From Aquila chrysaetos chrysaetos (lineage: Eukaryota > Chordata > Aves > Accipitriformes > Accipitridae), in the NCBI RefSeq assembly GCF_900496995.4, contig NC_044012.1, positions 26,797,606 to 26,861,605 on the forward strand: 64,000 nt of DNA, in the 5' to 3' direction. Positions 1-12,101 of the stretch are shown piece after piece. The notes below the pieces were generated by a model that worked only from the letters and a program-made list of their open reading frames with translations, was not told the DNA's origin and made no database searches. Both the position numbers and the translations under genes were made by a program. Within the stretch, counting starts at the first letter, position 1; every line of letters starts with the position of its first letter.

Positions 1-3000
1 CACTGCTCTGCAAGGCAACACAGAAAGAAGAGTTTCAGAATAGCGGGTTATCTGGATTATTTTATGAGACACAGGATGTCTGCACAGACCCATACTAGCC
101 TAGTTAATTCCATTATTAGCAAGCTGCATTATACCACCACACCATATTAATTGATTTCCTTTCTGCAGTCTATTTTAAAAAGCTTATGGAAAGAAGAAAA
201 AAAGCAGAGTTACGTACACTGTAATGACTTTGCTGCAAATCAGCTTTTTAATCACCAATTACTACTGCCTATCTGATCAAAAACATCAACTATTTCTATA
301 GTAGCAAAGTCAGAAATGTCTTTGGACATGTTACCAGCTTTTAACCTCTGCAATTAAATCATGCTATACTTACACTCAGATTAATTTAAACATCTTAAAC
401 TCTATGAACAAAAAATGGATTGATTTCTAGCAGTTACCGTTTTGATAGGGTAAGAGTCAAACCTCCACCAATTCCTATTACCTTACCAACTTGCCTATAA
501 AAGAAGGCAACTCATGTCATTCTCATTTGCCAAAACTTCCTCGGCTTCATTACAGTGACTCATTGAGCAAAGCCCTTAAAGACCTCTCAGTGACAGGTAA
601 CAGAGATACTCAAAACCAGCCTAAAATATGAAATTTGTTATGAGACTTCCCCCGACAGCCAGCTAAAAGACAGACCAAGCAACCCCCAAACCTCTGAGTC
701 ATGCAAAAAAATACTTCTGTGAATCACTGCCCAAGACTGTCCTGGAGGAGGAATACCACACTGTGTATAAAATCTCAAGCACTCAAAAGTTTGTAGCTGT
801 GAACAAATCAGACCACAACTCCAGAACATTGCAGTGAAATAAAACCAGGGACTTACAGAAGCATTAGTGCTGACAGAAAGTACCCTCATCAATATCTCAT
901 GGACAGTTCGATAAAGCCAAATCGACCACCCACATTAAATCCTTCCTACCAAGAGAGGTCATGTCTAAACCTCTGCCTTTGTTAAGCCTGTATTTGAGGT
1001 CAATAAACTGACTCCTGAAATTAATTTTTCCCAGCTGTTGACTCTACATGTTCCTCTAAGAAATACATCCTCCAAGCCATCCCCAGCCATTAGCTATCAC
1101 ACTCCACAGGCACTTGTTCTGCCCCTCAACTTCACATCTATCTACCTGTCATTCCTCGTTTGCTCTAATACCTTTACTGCTCCTACTGCTGAGCCTGCCA
1201 CACATGGAGAGCTGTTTAACAAGAAGCTGAAGACAACCAAGATGCATTGTAAATACAGAATGAGACAGACCTGATCACAGCAAACTTCTGCAAAGCAGAA
1301 CAGTTAGATGCTGCTACCAGCCTGCTCCCCCACCCCCAAATCTCCATCATCTGCAGAATGCAAACTCCCTCATCACACTCACAGCACAATGCAATGACTG
1401 AATCTTCTTTTTGCACACATACACAAATGTTTGCCAGATTGAATACTGGGCACTTGCATGGCACCTGCAAGCAAGAGCATGCAAAATCATATACTAAGGA
1501 GGTAGGCTGAAACCACCACCACTTCCTTGAAAACTATAGATATTACTGTAAAGTAACTGACGGTTTCATATACCAGCCCCTTACTAGCAAGGCAAATCTC
1601 CTTTCACAAACCCACCACACCAAAAGGAACCTCCCTGAAAAAAACCCGAACGTTCAGGAGCTCAAAGAGAAAACGTCCCATCTCATGCTATGTCACAGGA
1701 AGCCTTTCATCCAAGGGTAACTGGAAATCTCACTTGTTTTCAGTAAACCACAGAACCTGACAAAAGAAGAGAAGCATAGGGAATAGGACTGTCTCACACA
1801 ATGGCTTGAGAGATCAAAACACCACAGAGTTGAACCAACTTCTTCCTAAATAATCGTGAATAAAACCAAGAATAGAGTAAGAATCACACAAAAGTCTGCT
1901 ACTAACCTTGATAACCACAGCCGCTTCTGCTCACTAGCATCTTTCTCACATGGCCTGAAGGTCCTTTGCAAACTAACAACCTAATATCCTCAACAGCAAG
2001 TAAGGCAAGCAAGTAAAATGCTTTTTGGTTTACAGGTAAAAGGCAATAAGTATGAAGCATTCATCCAAGCTCACAGCATATTGGAGGGGAGGGAGAAAAA
2101 AAACAGCAAGACCCCCACACACACATTTAGTTTCCCCAAAATAGATCTCCACAAAGCAGCAGGCAATAAACATATCCTTACTGCAACCTGTGATTAATGT
2201 CCTGTCACTGTATCTCTCAAAGACCCTCTCCAGTGAGTGCTGCAGCAGGAAACAAACAGTGTGGCTCACAGGGAACTGATTTGTTTCCTATGCAGAAGGG
2301 TGACCAGAAGAAAGGGGAACTGCTGATTCATTTGATTCCCAGAGAGAATTATAGGAAAACTATGATCCTCTATTCCCAAAATGGGCAGTCTCTACATCTT
2401 CAAAATAGCTGTAAAAATGTGTTCACTGTGCACCGAATCCACAGCTGCTCTGTGTCTGATACAAGCTCACTTGTCACTGACACCTCAAGGTGGGAAATGA
2501 TTTCACAGTGACTACAAGCAGTCAACACCTGCATCCACAGACATGGTCAGCCCTTAGGGTGGGATGTCACATGTGCAGGTGTGAACCCCTGTGTCCAAAT
2601 CCTCACGTGCAAGTTAACTGTATTCAAAGGCTCAACTGACTCCTTCTCCTGCCACTTATTCAATTCAGATTCCTTTACGGACACATGGTCCAGGCTCTCT
2701 CACTGCTCAGTAGCTCACATGCCAAACAAGCCTCTATTATTTTTCTATCTAAAAAAAAGGCCACAAAACCTCATTTGAGAATCATCCTGAGTTCAGCAGT
2801 GACAGAAATGCATCTTGATACCGTGCAGCATGACACCATGAAATGACAGGAAAAAAAACCAGTTGCCAGAACCCCCTTTACAAGTTGCAAGCAAACAGAC
2901 AGCTATTTGGCTGCCAACAGTATCAGTGGATAAGAAATGTGATCAAGCAGTTAAGGAAAGCCTACTCACATGCACCAGGACTCAAATGCCTGCCAAATGT

Positions 3001-6000
3001 GAAGTACAGAAAAGTCTCCTTCCAGGGACGATCTAAGCAGGGACATTGGAGGGTATTTCACCTTCCCCTCGAGCACACGGCAGGACGCATCCTGGAGGGC
3101 ATCTCCAATACAAACCTGTTTCCTACAACAGTCAGGGATGGGCACATGAAGAAACTGGTTGCTTCTGCTATTTTTTACGGGTTCATAAAGAAACAAGAGA
3201 GTTGGTGACTTGAAAGCAGCAAGGTTTATCTTTTAGGATGCGGGTTCCTGAGCCATAAGGCAGAAAGCAGACGCCTGCTAAAATATCTTCTTATCAGCAT
3301 GAGCTCCATGGAGCTGCTGGAGGCGGCAGAGACAGGAGTAAAGAAGAATCTGTGACAGTCAGTGATGACCTGCAAGGATCCTACCTCCCCAGTGGTGAGA
3401 AAAGGGGACACAGTGAGGACAAAAAGGTGCAGGAGCCAGCCTCACTTCAAAAATGTTAGGAAACATCAACACAGGCGCTATTGACCATGCACTGATTAAA
3501 ATGCAATTTAGCATTTGTGCCTTGGGCGGCTTGAGACCACGGGCTGAATTTTACTTAGCTGTTAAGAGGCCAAATTTTGTCCCAGTACCCATTTTTATAC
3601 CTGCTGGGTTTAAACATGGCTTTCAGACAGCACATCAGAACCACAGAGGAGGCAAATCAGATGCCAGTCTATTAAAAGAACCAAGTACAGCACATCATGC
3701 CAAGCAGGGTGGAAATAGTCCAACGCAAAGTCCTCTTCAGCCACGCAGACACCGATCTATCACTTTCCTTCTGTGCCATTAACATTCTGGGATGGGGCAA
3801 GACAGCAGGGAGAATTATTTGTCCTCTCTCTATCTCTTCATTTAATACATAACTAAGAGCCACAGTCTCTGAGGAGTAAGAAATTTCTCAGGGAAAAGAA
3901 CTGCAGCCATTTGTTTGTATTCTGGTATGTGTCAGTACACAAATAATACTGCCCAGAACAAGGCTGGCAGACAAGAATAGTAACGCAAAGCCAATGAACT
4001 AATGGTAACCCAGAATCCAGAAAAGAAATCTGTAAAATAAATCTGGTCACCCTACGCTAAAACATGCATTGTAACACAGCACCCAGGATAATCCAGTTGC
4101 CACTTTCTGAGGTGAAACTTGGGGATTATCAGTCTAGGAAGACTTAAACGGAAAAGATCAAAGACCATCCTACAAACAGCAATGCGCAACCTCATCTCCA
4201 CAAGGACGCTCCAATGGCCAACATACTTGCCAAGGACCGTGGAGACCTGAGCTCAACTCTCACTGCCCTCACAAGCAGACACAAAGCTGATCCCATGTGA
4301 GCACAGTTTATAGCTGGGACTGTGACATTCAAACATCCATGATTCAAAAGCACTGTTTAATCTGATGGCCAAAAGTTTCCAGAGACAATCAGCCACCACA
4401 CAAAGTACAATGTACTTCTTAGAGGACAGGAAGTTACTGCTTCATCTAACTGAACTTCAGGCTGAAATGGAGAATTGTCAAGAGACTGTTAAGGTAGAAA
4501 GCTTGCTAAGAGAGTTATCAGCTACATAGCTAGAAAATTTGTGGCCACTGCAGATATTATAAATCCTGCTCTAAAATCACAATACTGACTTCCAGGTAAA
4601 AGAAGACCCATCTCTACAGAGTGTGGTTTTCTTTTTCTGCTATAAAACAATGACACACCATATTCTGCCACAAAAATTTAAACAGAAAACAATCGCTTCC
4701 TTGCCTTGATGACCAATTCCATGTCTGGTCAAGGGACGTTTACTTGTGAGCTCCAGCGGCATAGTGAGGTACCGCTTGTCAGGTGAGCTAAGAAGCACAC
4801 ATGTTCCTGGTCCACTGTGACCACAAATTAAAACACATCTTAAACCATGATGAAGGTGGTTTGAACAAAATGCATTCTATTTTGCAAGCAGGAGCACATA
4901 CAACCTCTCCAATCCTGTCCACCACACCTCAGGTGGCAGTGGTCAAGGTGTTATGATGCACTAGCTCAACTACTAGCAGATGTAGGAAACAATCCCTAAG
5001 ATCAAATGGGGTATCTCAATGTGACAGGAGACAGAGCTCCACAGCCCTGGAGGCACTTCCAGCACGACAACGCAGCCCACACCTCGGGTAATCCAAGCCA
5101 TTGTATTCTACCACTGACCTTGTAATAAGAAAAAGAAACGCACCTAATATCACTTCAAAGTGCAGGGAACATGCTTGTACAAAGTGCATCATGGAAACAA
5201 ACAAATGCTATTAACTACCACTCAAACCTGCTATTACTGCTTTGGACTTTTGGGCAAGGATCTTGCCAGATTTCTCAGAGGGAGGCAAGCCTTGCCCTGT
5301 TTTAGAGGAAGGCAGTGAGGTTCCATGAGATGAAAGGACATGCCCAATGTCACCGAGCAAGTCAGCAAGACAAAAACAAAATGGACCCCATCTCTTGCCT
5401 TCATCATTTTGCTCATCTTCAAAACCACACTGTTGCTGCTGAAACTCCACTATGAATCTGCTTTACTGACGGAGAAACTAAGACAGAAGGGGACAATTTC
5501 TGGGCCACACTCACAAAACAAGTCATCAGCAGAGCAGAGGCCAGGCACCTCAGCGCTGACAGTGTGGCACCTCATCCCTCTGGGGTTGACCTGACAAAGG
5601 CCATCATTATTTCCTGAATCTTGTCTTCTGACGCTATTTCCAATGCACAGTGCAGAGATGTAAGTGAGAGTGGAGTCCCAGGGAGTGTTTTACTGGGAAG
5701 ATCTGCAGCTAGGGCAGTCTTGCCCTCCATACAGCAGGAAGATGCCCTGGCTCAAGCTCCTACTCATCACACCTTCTCCAGCACTTCCCATGTAATCTCT
5801 GTCTACTGCCAATGCCAGTGACCCCGTCTTCAGTCCCCCTCTCCCTGGATGGCCCCCCACATCCTGCCTTTATCCCACTGCATCTCAACATCTCCTTCCC
5901 CCTCAGCCCCCATCATCTCCTACCCCACCTCCCCGAATCCTGCATAACTCCCTCCTCTATCCCCCATGTCCTGACCCATCTCCCTGGGTGCCCCATGCCC

Positions 6001-6955
6001 CCTTTCCTGTGATCCCCTTCTTACTCTCCCACCTGCCTTCTTCCCCCATCTTGCCTGGATCCCCCACAGCTCCTTCCCTCACCACCCTTTGTTTTGACTC
6101 ATCTCCCCTGGATCCCCCATACCCCTTTTTCACCAGTGCTACCCCCCACCCTGTGTATTGCTCATCTCCTCTGGATCCCACACAACCCACTCCCCCTAGT
6201 CTTCCCTAAATTTCCCCCTTCTCCTTTCCCGTAGCACTGCCCTCTTCTTCTCTATTCCCTCCAATTTTCTTCACCTCAATCCTCCCCAAATTCCACCATC
6301 CCCTTCCCTTGTTTCCACCAATGTTCCCTAAATCCCACCACCTCCTTCCCCCATCTTTCCTGAATATCCCTCCAATCCCCATCACCCCAACTCCCCCCAG
6401 TCTCCTCTGGATTCCTCCCCTCTCCAGGTTCCCCCCCAACCCCTCCCCCCTGTTAATCCCCAGTCTTCCCTCGATTCCACCATCTCCCTCCCCAGTCCCC
6501 CTAAATCTTCCCTGACTACTTCCCCCATCTCCTTCCCTTCAATCTTCCCTAAATCCCCCCAGTCCCCTTTGCCTTGGTCCTCCCCTATCTCCTCTGGGTC
6601 CATGTATGTTCCCCCCCGCCGCTCCAATCCCCTTCACCCTTGCCATCCCCAATCTCCTCTAGGTCCTCCCTATCTCCCTCCTTTCTTCCCTCCTGCTCTC
6701 CCTAAGCTCCCCCGAGTCCCATCCCCTTCCCCCCCCCCCCCCCCCCAGTCTCCCCCGGATCGCCCCCCAGCCCCCTTCGCGCTGGCCCTCCTCAACCTCC
6801 TCCGGACCCCGCCCCATCTCCTTTCCTCCCTCTGGTCCCCATAGTTTCCCCTGGACACCCTCATCTCCTTTCCTCGGTCCCCTCATCTCCCCTGACACCC
6901 TTCACCTCCCCCCCCCGCTCCCTCATCCTCCCCCCGCCGATGCCCCTCTCCTCAC
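1..6955 (-). other. SMG5: SMG5 intron 1 (partial), no exon recognised
   Basis: This stretch lies downstream of SMG5 coding exon 1 on the minus strand, so it is read as the first SMG5 intron, open at the left edge. I looked for minus-strand sequence matching SMG5 residues after the first exon (the AVVEAVHRLDLILCNK segment in human) and did not find it; exon 2 is probably beyond the window. Up to about 5800 the DNA is ordinary AT-rich intron with only short chance frames. From 5820 it becomes C-rich (separate entry). The intron assignment follows from exon 1 and is an inference for the far left part. Confidence 0.6.
5820..6950. repeat. C/T-rich degenerate minisatellite tract
   Basis: About 1.1 kb in which the plus strand is almost all C and T, with few purines. 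Phrases such as CATCTCCTCTGGATCCC and CTTCCCTAAATCCCCC recur every 55-70 bases, so it reads as a decayed tandem repeat. It ends in pure C runs near 6730-6748, and another C run lies at about 7073-7091. Several frames stay open across it only because of base composition. It sits immediately downstream of the SMG5 first exon on the SMG5 strand, where the transcribed RNA would be G-rich. Confidence 0.7.
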
Positions 6956-7032
6956 CGGTACAGCCGCTTGGTGTGCAGCACCTTGGCCTCCGGCTCGCCG
7001 CTCTCGCCGGTGGCCCCTCCGCCCTGGCTCAT
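6956..7032 (-). CDS. SMG5: SMG5 coding exon 1 (N-terminus of nonsense-mediated decay factor SMG5)
   Basis: SMG5 is a 14-3-3-like and PIN-domain protein that binds phosphorylated UPF1 with SMG7 and drives dephosphorylation and decay of nonsense-containing mRNA. The minus strand from ATG at 7032 reads MSQGGGATGESGEPEAKVLH followed by TKRLYR. From GESGEPEAKVLHTKRLYR on, this matches the remembered human N-terminus almost residue for residue. The exon ends in a split arginine codon at 6956 and is followed by a consensus donor, GTGAG. Only 25 codons plus two bases lie here; no later exon was recognised. The neighbour is TMEM79, divergently transcribed, which is the arrangement in mammals. The bird protein has one extra glycine in the GGG run. 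Confidence 0.88.
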
Positions 7033-7059
7033 GGCGCCCGGCGAGGGCAAGGCCCGAGC

Positions 7060-7450
7060 CGGCCGGGCGCGACCCCCCCCCCCCCCCCCCCCTCAGCACC
7101 GGCCGCGCCGCCGCCGCCGCCGCCCCCGGCCCCGCTCGGCCGCCATGGCTGCGCGACTGCCCCCTGCCCCGCGCCGCTCTCGCGAGACTTGCCACGAGAC
7201 TGGAGAGCGGCGGGCAAACATGGCGGCGGCGGGACCGGCCTCAACTCGCGAGAGTTTACCCTCTCGCCACGCCAGCACTGATTGCTGGCAACATGGCGGC
7301 GGCGCGGCGTCATCTCGCGAGAGTTCCCACAGTTCCCCGCAAACACGCGGCCGCCGCGCCAGCGCTTAGTACTGGCAGATAGGGCGGCCGCCACGGCGAC
7401 AGTCAACCAGCTTTACGGGTCGTCCTGCGCGCCGGACAAGGGCAGCCAGT
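7060..7450. promoter_or_regulatory. SMG5/TMEM79 shared CpG-island promoter
   Basis: A GC- and CpG-dense stretch between the SMG5 start codon and the TMEM79 side, with no TATA box seen. It contains three CGCG-centred palindromes and two ATGGCGGC boxes (next entries). A divergent gene pair with a CpG island between them implies a bidirectional promoter. Transcription start sites cannot be placed from sequence alone. Confidence 0.7.
7178..7322. promoter_or_regulatory. Three TCTCGCGAGA-type elements interleaved with two YY1-type sites
   Basis: Perfect TCTCGCGAGA palindromes lie at 7178-7187 and 7313-7322, and a one-mismatch copy, ACTCGCGAGA, at 7244-7253. Spacing is 66 and 69 bases. YY1-like AAACATGGCGGC is at 7216-7227 and CAACATGGCGGC at 7289-7300, one between each neighbouring pair of palindromes. 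The palindrome is the known binding element of BANP at unmethylated CpG-island promoters, and ATGGCGGC is the known YY1 core. Binding here is inferred. Confidence 0.75.
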
Positions 7451-8097
7451 TCCCGCTGTGGGGGGCCGGTGGGCCCTCCCTATGGCTGCCCCACGTCATG
7501 GGCCTGGCAGGAGCTGTGGGGCAGGCGTCCCTCTGCCTTGGCACCTCAGGGCTGCCAGGAGCCCTGGGGGCTCAAACAGGGGCCACCCCGCATCGTTGTG
7601 GAGGCCCTGAGCTGATGGAATGGTGGGAGGAATCCCTCCCCAGTCCTGGGAGTCCTTTCATGCTGCCATGTAGCATGAAAGCCAGGTGCTGCTGGCTGGG
7701 GTGGGGTCTCCCCAGGGCCCCCCCCATCCCTTTGGTGTTCCACCTCCTTGGCATGGCTATGGCTCTCGCAGGAACAGCCCAGACAGAGAGCCAGGCCAGT
7801 CCCTTCTCTGCCATGGCAGACAAGCACTGAGGCTTCTCTTTCTCCACCAGGCCCTCGCCCTGGCCCTGCTGCCAGCCCTCCCAGCGCGGAGACCCCCTGG
7901 AAGGGGGGACGCGCTTCCCTGTGCTTGCCCATACGTGGTGGCTGTCCAATGCCATGGAGGACATGTTCCCCAGGCGTGGGATGGGCTCGGGAGCTGGCAC
8001 AGTGCTGAGGCACCGCCGGCAGGCTCGGCCTTTGTCGGGCGAGGCTGCTGCTGCGCCTGCCCCTTTCGGCTCGGCCCCACCTTAGCTGGTTAAACAG

Positions 8098-8207
8098 GTT
8101 TGAAGTCCAGACGGCGGAGAGACCGTGGAAGCAGCATTTCACAGACTCCCGGGACAGCCACCGCTGCTGCACAGCCCTCAGCCCTATGGCCCCCCACTTC
8201 TCTCCAA
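8098..8207 (+). other. TMEM79: Possible TMEM79 5' untranslated exon
   Basis: An acceptor-like pyrimidine stretch ending TTAAACAG at 8097 and a near-perfect donor AA|GTAAGT at 8207/8208 bracket 110 bases. The stretch lies on the TMEM79 strand between the promoter and coding exon 2. It has no long frame. It could equally be an internal leader exon or a chance pairing of splice signals. Confidence 0.3.
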
Positions 8208-8838
8208 GTAAGTCTTGCAGCAAGGGGAGCCCGGTGCCAACTTCTTCCCGTGTCCCGTGGGGTGATGAGTGAATGGGGCTGGGAGCGGGGAGATGGAGGT
8301 TTGCAAGACACAGGAAACTGCTTTAGCCGTACTCCCTTGTGTGGATCTCAGATGAAGGCCTGTGCCACTCTGTGCCTCAGTTTCCCCATGCCTGTGGCCA
8401 GGCCAGGGCTCTTTCTGGGCGTGCAGGGATGAATGTGCCCAGATGGGAGAGAGAAAGATTTTCATTGCAGGAGGCTCCCATGCCCACAGCCAGCAACACT
8501 CAGGACGGGTTAAGAGACAGGGATCCCCTGCTAAGACAGAAAAATGTGAGATCTCTGCCTGGATCTCATGCTCCCCCATGGCAAGTGGCTCCCGGCAGCC
8601 TCCTGTGCCCGCCCCAGATCAGTCTCAGCCACAAGAGGCAGCAATTCTGGCTCATCCTGGCTTGAGCTGTGGTTCCTAGATGCGGCCTAGCCAGCCCTCG
8701 CCGGCCCTCGCCCAGTATCGGGGCTTGGCTGATGCTGGCATGGGCCAGTTGCATTGGCCAGTGTCCAGCTTCCCCGAGTCACAAGGCTCGTGCCCAGCCA
8801 GAAACCCCAGGACGTTTGGCCAGGTGGGGAAGCAATTC

Positions 8839-9975
8839 TGTGGTAGGTTGACCCTGGCTGGACACCAGGTGCCCACCAAAGCTGCTCTTATCACTCCCCC
8901 CACCAAGGTGAACCGGGGAGAGAAAATATAACAAAAGGCTCATGGGTCGAGATAAGGACAGGGGGAGATCACTCACCGATTACCATCACGGGCAAAACAG
9001 ACTCGACTTGGGGAAATTAGTTTAATTTATTACCAATCTGACCAGAGTAGGGGAATGAGAAGTAAAACCAAATCTTAAAACAACTTCCTCCCACCCCTCC
9101 CTTCTTCCTGGGCTCAACTTCATTCCTAGTTTTGTCTGCCTACCCCCCCAGCAGCACAGGGTGATGGGGAATGGGGGTTACGGTCAGTTAATCACACATT
9201 GTCTCTGCCGCTCCTTCCTCCTCAGGGGCGGGACTCCTCACACTCTTCCCCTGCTCCAGTGTGGGGTCCCTTCCACAGCAGACAGTCCTCCACAAACTTT
9301 TCCACTGTGAGTTCTTCCCAAGGGCTGCAGTTCTTCATGAACTGCTCCAGCATGGGTCCCTTCCACGGGCTGCAGTCCTTCAGGAGCACACTGCTCCAGT
9401 GTGGGCCCCCCATGGGGTCACAAGTCCTGCCAGCAAACCTGCTCCAGCATGGGCTCCTCTCTCCATGGGGCCACAGGTCCTGCCAGGAGCCTGCTCCAGC
9501 ACAGACTTCCCACAGGGTCACAGCCTCCTTTGGGCATCCGGTGTGGGGTCCTCCACGGGCTGCAGGTGGATATCTGCTCCACCGTGGACCTCCATGGGCT
9601 GCAGGGGGACAGCCTGCCTCACCATGGTCTTCCCCACAGGCTGCAGGGGAATCTCTGCTCTGGTGCCTGGACCACCTCCTTCCCCTCCTTCTTCACTGAC
9701 CTGGGGGGCTGCAGGGTTGTTTCTCTCACATGTCCTCACTCCACTCCCCAGCTGCCGTTTCTGTTGCACAGCAATTTTTTTTCCCTTCTTAAATACATTC
9801 TCCCAGAGGTGCTACCAGCATTGCTGATGGAGTCAGCCTTGACCAGCAGCAGGTCCATCTTGGAGCCAGCTGGCATTGGCTCTGTCGGACATAGGGGAAG
9901 CTTCTAGCAGCTTCTCATAGAAGCCACCCCTGTAGCCCCCCCACTACCAAAACCTTGCCACACAAACCCAATACA
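8839..9975 (+). mobile_element. Solo LTR, avian ERV family A, copy 1 (in TMEM79 intron)
   Basis: An 1137-bp element beginning TGTGGTAGGTTGACC and ending CCCAATACA, flanked on both sides by the 5-base repeat AATTC (8834-8838 and 9976-9980). Two other copies of the same family lie at 32800-33869 and 62603-63754. The TG...CA ends and a 5-bp target duplication are what an LTR insertion leaves; with no internal sequence it is a solo LTR. The inside holds a GC-rich array of roughly 60-base units around CTGCTCCAGCGTGGG. Five-base duplications fit class III (ERVL-like) elements or some class I; the family is not settled. It is a fossil. Confidence 0.82.
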
Positions 9976-10406
9976 AATTCCCAGGCTGCCCCTGTTTTGC
10001 AGCCAGACCTGCACACGCAGGGATCACCAGGCGCCCAGCTCTGGGCAGTGGTGCCCACATGCATTGTACCACATGCCCTGATCCTGCTGCCGTGGGCTGG
10101 AAGCACTTGTAGGGTGTGAGAGCATGGAGATGCTGGGCTCTGCTTTCTCCTAATAGTGGAAGGGCAGGCAGGTGATGGGGACTGCAGGGGTGGTGGCTAC
10201 CAATTCGCACACCACGTTGTAACTGGAGCTGTGTGCATGACCCCAAACCCCTCATTTCTGCTGTTTTTTTGTCTGTCTACTTTCTGCTGGCGCAGGGTAA
10301 AAGCGGAAGGGACGGGAAACTAGTCCCCTCTCGACACCCCAAAACGCAGGATAGTTTCTTACCAGTCCCCAGCTGCATCCCCAGTGGTACTGAGCCGGTC
10401 ACTCTC

Positions 10407-12101
10407 ATGGCTGCTGCTGACCCCATCCTGCCACCTGAGGAGGTGGCTTTGCTGGAGCTGGGGAAGGTGGCCCTGGCTGCTCCCCTGGACAAGGTGACAC
10501 CAGCCCCAGATGAACACCTGGGGCACCCTGATGCCACTCTGCCATGGGACCGGTGCCAGCACAGTACCCAGGGCCAGCTGAAGCCTGTGGAGACGAAGAG
10601 GCGTTCAAGTCCCGAAGGGGGCCGCGAAGACCCCAAGGAGGCTGCTCTCACCTGCCCCCCAGCTGAGGCCGAAGACGAGGAAGGCCCCGGGCTGCCCGTG
10701 GTGGCGGCCCACGTCTTTGTGCCCATCGACCCGCAGTGCATTGAGCGGACACTCGGCAAGCGGAAGAAGCAACCTGACCCATGGCCCCAGGAGGAGGGCA
10801 AGGGGGGCTACATCCCCCACAGCAACAGACCCGACAGCCTCTGCCAGAAGCAGGTCTTCCTTCCCATCGGCCCCTCACGCTACAGGGACCCACTGGGCTT
10901 TGAGGGGCAAGTGGCCAAGCCGCTGACCGAGGGGCCACGGTGCCCATGCGCCAGGGACTGCAGTGCTGGCAACCTCAAGGCTGTGGCCTCAGTGGTGGTG
11001 GCCCTGCTCCTCTGCCCCTGCCTCGTTTACGGGGCCTACGTCTTCCTGCCTTTTGATGCCCCGCTGCTGCCCACTGTCAGCGCCCGCCTGGTCTACACAC
11101 TCCACTGTGCTGCCTTTGCCACGTTCCCCATCGTTCTGGGTGAGCCATGGGGTTGGCGTACAAAGCCCTTTGCCCCTACCACTGGGCTGCATTGGCCCTG
11201 GGGGAGTGGGGGCTGTGGGGAGCGGTGCGTAGAGCCGGTGCTGAGCTCTTTGCAGCTCCATTGCTCCCACCAGGAGCAGCAGACTGAGTTTTCCTACCCT
11301 CTTCCCACCCCGTTGCATCTCCCTCTGGTCCTTCCCCAGCCCTTGGGCCCCAATGCAGTTTCACTGGGCACCTGCTCAGCCCCTCTCTCTGTCCCCCAGG
11401 GATGATCGTCAGTGGCATCTCCCGCCTCTGCTCCTCCGCACTGGAGCCCTTCGGGGAGCTACAGCAGGAGGTGGAGCTCCACCGCACCTACGTCTCCCAG
11501 TCTGTCCATCTCTTCATCCTCTACTTCTTCAACATGGCTGTGCTGGCCACCTACCTCCCACAGGAGGTCCTCAAGCTCATCCCCCTGCTCACGGGGCTTT
11601 TTGCCATCTCCCGGTAAGTGGCTCCTTTACCCTACCTGGGCTGTGGCAGTGCCCAGGGTGCAAACGGGGTCTGTCAGTGTTGGCAAACACCATGCCTTGG
11701 TGCAAACTCCTGCTCCGGCAGTGCCTCACCCAGCTAACGACAGCCAGGAAAGCCGGCGCAGGGGAAGGGTTGCTCCATCCCTCATCCCACTTCCTGCAGC
11801 GGCTGTGCCTGGCAAACCCTTGCTGGGATCAGAACCTCTGGGTGCCGGCCCAAAAGCATCGCCCTTGCTGAGCCCTCACATCTCTGCCCTCTCCAGGTTG
11901 ATTTACTGGCTGTCATATGCCATCGGGCGCTCCTTCCGTGCCTTTGGCTTCTGCATGACCTTTCTGCCCCTCCTAGCCATGCTACTCTGGAACCTTTACA
12001 GCATGTTTGTCCTGGAGCCTGAAAAACTCCTTGCTGTGGCAGCACCAAAGCCTGAGGACCGCTCCAAGGACAGTGGAGCCAAACTCCGGTACTGGGGGTG
12101 A
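10407..12101 (+). CDS. TMEM79: TMEM79 (mattrin), multi-pass membrane protein, complete
   Basis: TMEM79 is a MAPEG-superfamily membrane protein of the trans-Golgi/lamellar-granule system in skin, also tied to Wnt receptor control. Coding exons: 10407-11139, 11400-11613 and 11897-12101, all with GT-AG junctions, joining in frame to 383 residues (human 394). The first exon opens in an untranslated part after an acceptor at 10295. The N-terminal half is acidic and poorly conserved, but [13 protein letters not shown] matches the family's AFVPIDLQCIER. Membrane segments follow: [31 protein letters not shown] into exon 3, [38 protein letters not shown] and [20 protein letters not shown]. The chosen ATG at 10407 gives [20 protein letters not shown], parallel to human MTEQETLALLEVK; the frame is open further up but lacks family similarity. 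It ends tail to tail with GLMP. Confidence 0.9.

Noticed and set aside
1-5800. Search for SMG5 exon 2 on the minus strand
   Set aside because: No stretch matching the second-exon residues with flanking splice signals was found; the exon is presumed outside the window.
7282-8223. Frames of 100-225 codons on both strands near the SMG5/TMEM79 CpG island
   Set aside because: No family similarity and compositional openness in GC-rich DNA; treated as promoter and leader sequence.
9199-9907. Long overlapping plus-strand frames of 166-188 codons
   Set aside because: They lie wholly inside a solo LTR and recur in the other two LTR copies; the frames are open because of the internal GC-rich array, not because of coding.
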